Of a DNA stretch of 25,724 bases, positions 22,614-25,724 are shown one piece after another. Source of the stretch: an uncultured bacterium (GTDB lineage Bacteria > Bacillota > Clostridia > Oscillospirales > Ruminococcaceae); assembly GCA_905215595.1 (NCBI GenBank), contig CAJMQZ010000018.1:1-25724 (forward strand), written 5' to 3'. Numbering within the stretch: the first letter of the stretch is position 1; each line of letters opens with the position of its first letter. Under the pieces are notes generated by a model. It searched no databases. It was not told the DNA's origin and was given only the letters and a program-made list of their open reading frames with translations. The translations under genes were made by a program, and so were the position numbers.

Positions 22614-24046
22614 AGCTGACACTTGACCCCGGGGCAGCTGCCCTGCTGGACACCCTGCACGCAGCGGGCTACGCAGCCTATGCCGTGGGCGGCTGCGTGC
22701 GGGACAGTCTTTTGGGGCGCACCGCTCACGACTGGGACCTGTGCACCAGCGCCCTGCCGCAGCAGGTGATGAAACTGTTCGGGGCAGAGCAGTGCATCCC
22801 CACCGGCTTGCAGCACGGCACGGTCACCATCAAATACGGCGGGCAGTTGTACGAGACTACCACCTTCCGTACCGAGGGCAGCTATACCGATGGCCGTCAC
22901 CCGGACGCGGTGCAGTTCGTACCGGACGTGCGGGAGGATCTTGCCCGGCGGGATTTTACCATCAACGCCATGGCGTATAATGAAGCTGAGGGTCTGGTAG
23001 ACCCCTTTGGCGGGCAAAAAGATCTGCAAAACGGTCTGCTGCGGGCGGTGGGTGAGCCGCAGCAGCGGTTTACCGAGGATGCACTGCGTATCCTGCGGCT
23101 GTACCGCTTTGCCGCAAGATTCGGCTTTGCGCTGGACGCAGCCACCGCCCGGGCGGCGCGGCAGCTGGCACCGCACTTGGACTGCATCTCTGCCGAGCGC
23201 ATTCAGGAGGAACTGGCAAAGCTGCTGGCTGCCCCGCAGCCGGGGGCGTATCTGGAACCCGCCGTACTGGCTGTGGTGCTGCCAGAGCTGACCCCGGAAA
23301 GCCTGACCGCCGCAAAGTCGGTGGTGGATGCCTGCCCGGCGGGGGAGGAAAACCTGCCGGTGCGCTGGGCGGCGCTGCTGGGCGCTCTGGGCGAGGCCGA
23401 CACCCGCCGGGTGCTCAAGCGGCTGCGCTGCTCTAATACCTGTATCGAGGAGACCGCAGTATTAGTGCGGGAAACGGCAGGGGAGAGCGTGTGCGGGAGC
23501 TTTCTCCTCGGACACGAGTTCGAGTTGCGGCACCCAACGGATGCTTCGTGCCTTGAGCAGCACTCGCATCCTGCTGGCCGCTGCCCCAACAGCAACTCCT
23601 TGTTTCCGCCGCAGGCGGCAGTCGTTGCTGTTGCAGGCCATTCCATCGCCCGCCCTACTGCCTGCGGCAGCAGGGTCCCACCCCAGCGGACGGTCCTCGG
23701 AGAAACTCCCGCACACGCGGGAGAGGTTGCCATCCGGCAGCTTTTAGGCCGATACGGGCTGTGCACCGTGGAGCGGCTGTGTGCGCTGTGCGCGGCGCTG
23801 CGCCCGCAAGCTGCCTCGGAGTGCGCCCTTGCGGCGCAGCGGGCGCGGCAGCTGGAAGCCGACGGCGTATGCTGCCGGGTGAGCCAGCTGGCGGTGAACG
23901 GACGCGACCTGATGGCGGCGGGCATCCCGGCAGGGCCTGCGATGCGCCGGGTGCTGGAGACGCTGCTGGACGGCGTCATCCGCGCAGAATATCCCAACGA
24001 AAAACCGGTGCTGCTGGCTGCGGCGCAGAAAATGATAGCGTCTTGA
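22610..24046 (+). CDS. cca: CCA-adding tRNA nucleotidyltransferase, with an inserted MITE
   Basis: 478 residues. Adds CCA to tRNA 3' ends. The class II head is intact: AVGGCVRDSLLG at 25-36, DWD at 41-43, RRDFTINAMAYN near 120, and EDALRILRLYRFAARFGF near 160, then a helical body. Residues about 293-370 (23488-23718) are encoded by a repeat element with 24-base inverted ends and do not look like protein (many Pro, His, Ser, Cys). Without them the length would be near 400, usual for the family. The frame stays open throughout, so the product may be full length with a foreign loop, with activity uncertain. It starts in the last bases of rnz. Confidence 0.9.
   Translation: MKLTLDPGAAALLDTLHAAGYAAYAVGGCVRDSLLGRTAHDWDLCTSALPQQVMKLFGAEQCIPTGLQHGTVTIKYGGQLYETTTFRTEGSYTDGRHPDAVQFVPDVREDLARRDFTINAMAYNEAEGLVDPFGGQKDLQNGLLRAVGEPQQRFTEDALRILRLYRFAARFGFALDAATARAARQLAPHLDCISAERIQEELAKLLAAPQPGAYLEPAVLAVVLPELTPESLTAAKSVVDACPAGEENLPVRWAALLGALGEADTRRVLKRLRCSNTCIEETAVLVRETAGESVCGSFLLGHEFELRHPTDASCLEQHSHPAGRCPNSNSLFPPQAAVVAVAGHSIARPTACGSRVPPQRTVLGETPAHAGEVAIRQLLGRYGLCTVERLCALCAALRPQAASECALAAQRARQLEADGVCCRVSQLAVNGRDLMAAGIPAGPAMRRVLETLLDGVIRAEYPNEKPVLLAAAQKMIAS
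23488..23718. mobile_element. MITE-like element inserted within cca
   Basis: Terminal inverted repeats: left 23489-23513 starts GTGTGCGGGAGCTTTCTC, right 23693-23716 ends GAGAAACTCCCGCACAC; they match over about 24 bases with few differences (a one-base gap and a C/T change). GGGAGAG is found at both edges (23481-23487 and 23719-23725), a likely target duplication. Inside is a hairpin CAACAGCAAC...GTTGCTGTTG capping CCGCC-GCA-GGCGG. No transposase. Confidence 0.82.
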
Positions 24047-24079
24047 CAAGCGGTTTATGCTGCGGTAGTATTATACTAC
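24043..24079 (+). promoter_or_regulatory. Promoter of mnmA-tcdA with a palindrome on the -10
   Basis: TTGACA (24043-24048, overlapping the cca stop), a 17-base spacer and TAGTAT (24066-24071). GTAGTA-TTA-TACTAC (24065-24079) is an inverted repeat on the -10, and a further TTTAGTATG lies just after it; possible operator. Confidence 0.78.
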
Positions 24080-24114
24080 TGCTTTAGTATGTTGAACCCA
24101 TAAAAGGAGAACCT

Positions 24115-25218
24115 ATGACCACTCAGAACCCTGCAAACCGTCCCCGCGCCCTCATTGCCATGAGCGGCGGCGTGGATAGCTCGGTGGCGGCCTGCCTGAT
24201 GCAGCAGGCGGGCTACGACTGCACCGGCATCACCATGCGGCTTACCCACAACGAAACGCTGGGACAGTCCGGCTACCAGACCTGCTGCTCGGAAAAGGAT
24301 ATCGAGGACGCCGCCGAGGTGGCCTTTGCACTGGATATGCCGTATCAGGTGCTGGATTTCACCGCCGATTTCCGGGCACAGATCATTGAAAAATTTATCC
24401 GTGTCTACGAGGCGGGCGGCACCCCCAACCCCTGCATCGACTGCAATAAATATATGAAGTTTCGCCACCTGCTGGACTGGGCGGAAGAACACGGCATAGA
24501 GTATGTGGTCACCGGCCACTACGCCCGGGTGGAGCAGGATGCAGAAACCGGCCGCTGGCTGCTGAAAAAGGGCTTGGACGAGGGCAAGGATCAGAGCTAT
24601 GTGCTGTATAACCTCACGCAGGAGCAGCTGGCACATATCCGCTTGCCGCTGGGTGTGCTGCACAAGACCGAGGTGCGAAAGATCGCGCAGGAGCACAGCT
24701 TTATCAACGCCCAAAAGCACGACAGTCAGGATATCTGCTTTGTGCCGGACGGCGACTATGCCCGCTTTATGGAGCAGTTTACCGGCAAGCACTACCCCGC
24801 CGGGGATTTTCTGGATCGGAGCGGCAAGGTGGTGGGCACCCACAGCGGCGCAGTGCGATACACGCTGGGGCAGCGCAAGGGGCTTGGCCTTGCGCTGGGT
24901 GCACCGGTGTATGTCTGCGGCAAGGATATGCAGGCCAATACCGTCACCGTCGGGCCGGAAAGCGAGCTGTTCGACCGCATTGTTTACGCAGAAGATGTGA
25001 ACTGGATCGCCATTCCGGCGCTGACCGGGCCGCTGCGGGTCACTGCCCGCACCCGGTATCATCAGGCCGAGCAGCAGGCCACCGTCTACCCCGCAGAAAA
25101 CGGCTTCCGGCTGGAATTCGACCAGCCCCAGCGTGCCCCCACCCCGGGACAGGCTGCCGTGCTGTATCAGGGCGATGTGGTGCTGGGCGGCGGCACCATC
25201 ACCCGCGTAGAAAAGTAA
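24115..25218 (+). CDS. mnmA: tRNA-specific 2-thiouridylase
   Basis: 367 residues. Thiolates U34 in the anticodon of tRNA-Lys, -Glu and -Gln, using ATP and a relayed persulphide. AMSGGVDSSVAACL at residues 15-28 is the PP-loop, NPCIDCNKYMKF near 102 carries the first catalytic Cys, and SQDICFVPDGDY near 205 the second. The C-terminal RNA-binding barrel is complete. AAAGGAG lies 5-6 bases before the ATG (24115). It has its own promoter but follows cca closely, and tcdA follows 10 bases after its stop, in operon. Confidence 0.96.
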   Translation: MTTQNPANRPRALIAMSGGVDSSVAACLMQQAGYDCTGITMRLTHNETLGQSGYQTCCSEKDIEDAAEVAFALDMPYQVLDFTADFRAQIIEKFIRVYEAGGTPNPCIDCNKYMKFRHLLDWAEEHGIEYVVTGHYARVEQDAETGRWLLKKGLDEGKDQSYVLYNLTQEQLAHIRLPLGVLHKTEVRKIAQEHSFINAQKHDSQDICFVPDGDYARFMEQFTGKHYPAGDFLDRSGKVVGTHSGAVRYTLGQRKGLGLALGAPVYVCGKDMQANTVTVGPESELFDRIVYAEDVNWIAIPALTGPLRVTARTRYHQAEQQATVYPAENGFRLEFDQPQRAPTPGQAAVLYQGDVVLGGGTITRVEK

Positions 25219-25228
25219 GGAGAACAAA

Positions 25229-25724
25229 ATGCAGGATCAGTATTCCCGCACCCAGCTGCTGCTGGGTGCAGAGGCTATGGAAAAGCTGCACCACGCCCGG
25301 GTGGCAGTGTTTGGTATCGGCGGCGTGGGCGGCTACACGGTGGAGGCACTGGCACGCAGCGGCGTGGGCGCACTGGATCTGATCGATGACGATAAGGTCT
25401 GCCTGACCAACCTCAACCGCCAGATCATCGCCACCCGCAGCACGGTAGGGCAGTATAAGGTGGATGTAGCAGAACAGCGCATCCACGATATCGACCCCAA
25501 CATCAAGGTGACTACCCACCGGTGCTTCTTTGGCCCGGAGACGCAGGACGATTTCGATTTTACTCAGTACGACTATGTGGTGGATGCCATCGACACCGTT
25601 ACCGGCAAGCTGGCGCTGGTGATGAAGTGCAAGGAGGCGGGCACCCCCATCATCTGCTCCATGGGCGCAGGCAACAAGATGGACCCCACCCGCTTTGAGG
25701 TGACCGACATCTACAAGACCTCGG
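25229..25724 (+). CDS. tcdA: tRNA threonylcarbamoyladenosine dehydratase, N-terminal part (runs off the window)
   Basis: 165 codons are present. A ThiF/MoeB/E1-like fold with the ATP-binding GIGGVGGYTVEALARSGVG at residues 29-47, the DDDKVCLTNLNRQI motif near 52 and VVDAIDTVTGK near 115. The start (MQDQYSRTQLLLG) is characteristic of the TcdA/YgdL group, which cyclises t6A37 to ct6A, rather than ThiF or MoeB. TAAGGAG lies 6 bases before the ATG and overlaps the mnmA stop, showing coupling. The C-terminal end is beyond 25724. Confidence 0.9.
   Translation, partial: MQDQYSRTQLLLGAEAMEKLHHARVAVFGIGGVGGYTVEALARSGVGALDLIDDDKVCLTNLNRQIIATRSTVGQYKVDVAEQRIHDIDPNIKVTTHRCFFGPETQDDFDFTQYDYVVDAIDTVTGKLALVMKCKEAGTPIICSMGAGNKMDPTRFEVTDIYKTS

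Noticed and set aside
23203..23997. Minus-strand open frame across the cca insertion, considered as a transposase
   Set aside because: No DDE or other transposase motif, antisense to cca, and the inserted element is only about 230 bases.

Overview
The window looks like a chromosome segment of a GC-rich (roughly 58-60%) gut Firmicute of the Oscillospiraceae/Ruminococcaceae, most like Faecalibacterium. The reasons are the protein flavour (GlnS next to an FMN-binding protein, Uxa hexuronate genes, YitT and YoaK families), strong AGGAGG ribosome sites, sigma-A promoters with 16-18 base spacers, and small palindromic repeats between and inside genes. The genus call is inference; no search was run.

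Layout. 1-783: the last 27 codons of a type I-E cas6e, a leader with a good promoter, and a nine-repeat, eight-spacer type I-E CRISPR array. No intact cas1 or cas2 lies between cas6e and the array. 784-1367: no convincing protein gene, but the minus strand holds a promoter, about 270 bases of successive hairpins and an intrinsic terminator, a candidate structured ncRNA. 1368-4473 (minus): a two-gene operon encoding a split cobalamin-dependent methionine synthase, with the activation domain as a separate upstream protein. 4703-4775 (minus): tRNA-Pro(TGG) with its own promoter and terminator. 5124-6609 (plus): an orphan HPt protein and a D-2-hydroxyacid dehydrogenase. 6666-9812 (minus): FMN-binding lipid-side protein, glnS and a YitT-family membrane protein.

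10058-16171 is a hexuronate (galacturonate) catabolism block: uxaC on minus, divergent from uxaB and uxaA on plus, then a tiny membrane protein and an aldose-1-epimerase-like protein. The divergent promoter region carries several copies of a GTATAC-centred palindrome lying on the promoter elements. 16172-16467 is repeat-rich. 16468-18815 holds a NifX/NifB-type cofactor-binding protein with a His/Cys tail, a YoaK (DUF1275) membrane protein and a LysR regulator.

19068-21267: purA and pyrB overlap, but purA has lost about 20 codons near its N-terminus, including most of the IMP/catalytic loop, with a frameshift. 21379-25724: a small membrane protein, then rnz, cca, mnmA and tcdA, a run of tRNA-maturation genes (3' trimming, CCA addition, U34 thiolation, t6A37 cyclisation). 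cca is interrupted by a roughly 230-base MITE-like element with 24-base terminal inverted repeats, yet its reading frame stays open.

The observations most worth following up are the ncRNA candidate (960-1235), the in-frame MITE in cca (23488-23718), the purA deletion, and the CRISPR array whose repeat variants mostly preserve the hairpin while the adaptation genes are missing next to it.
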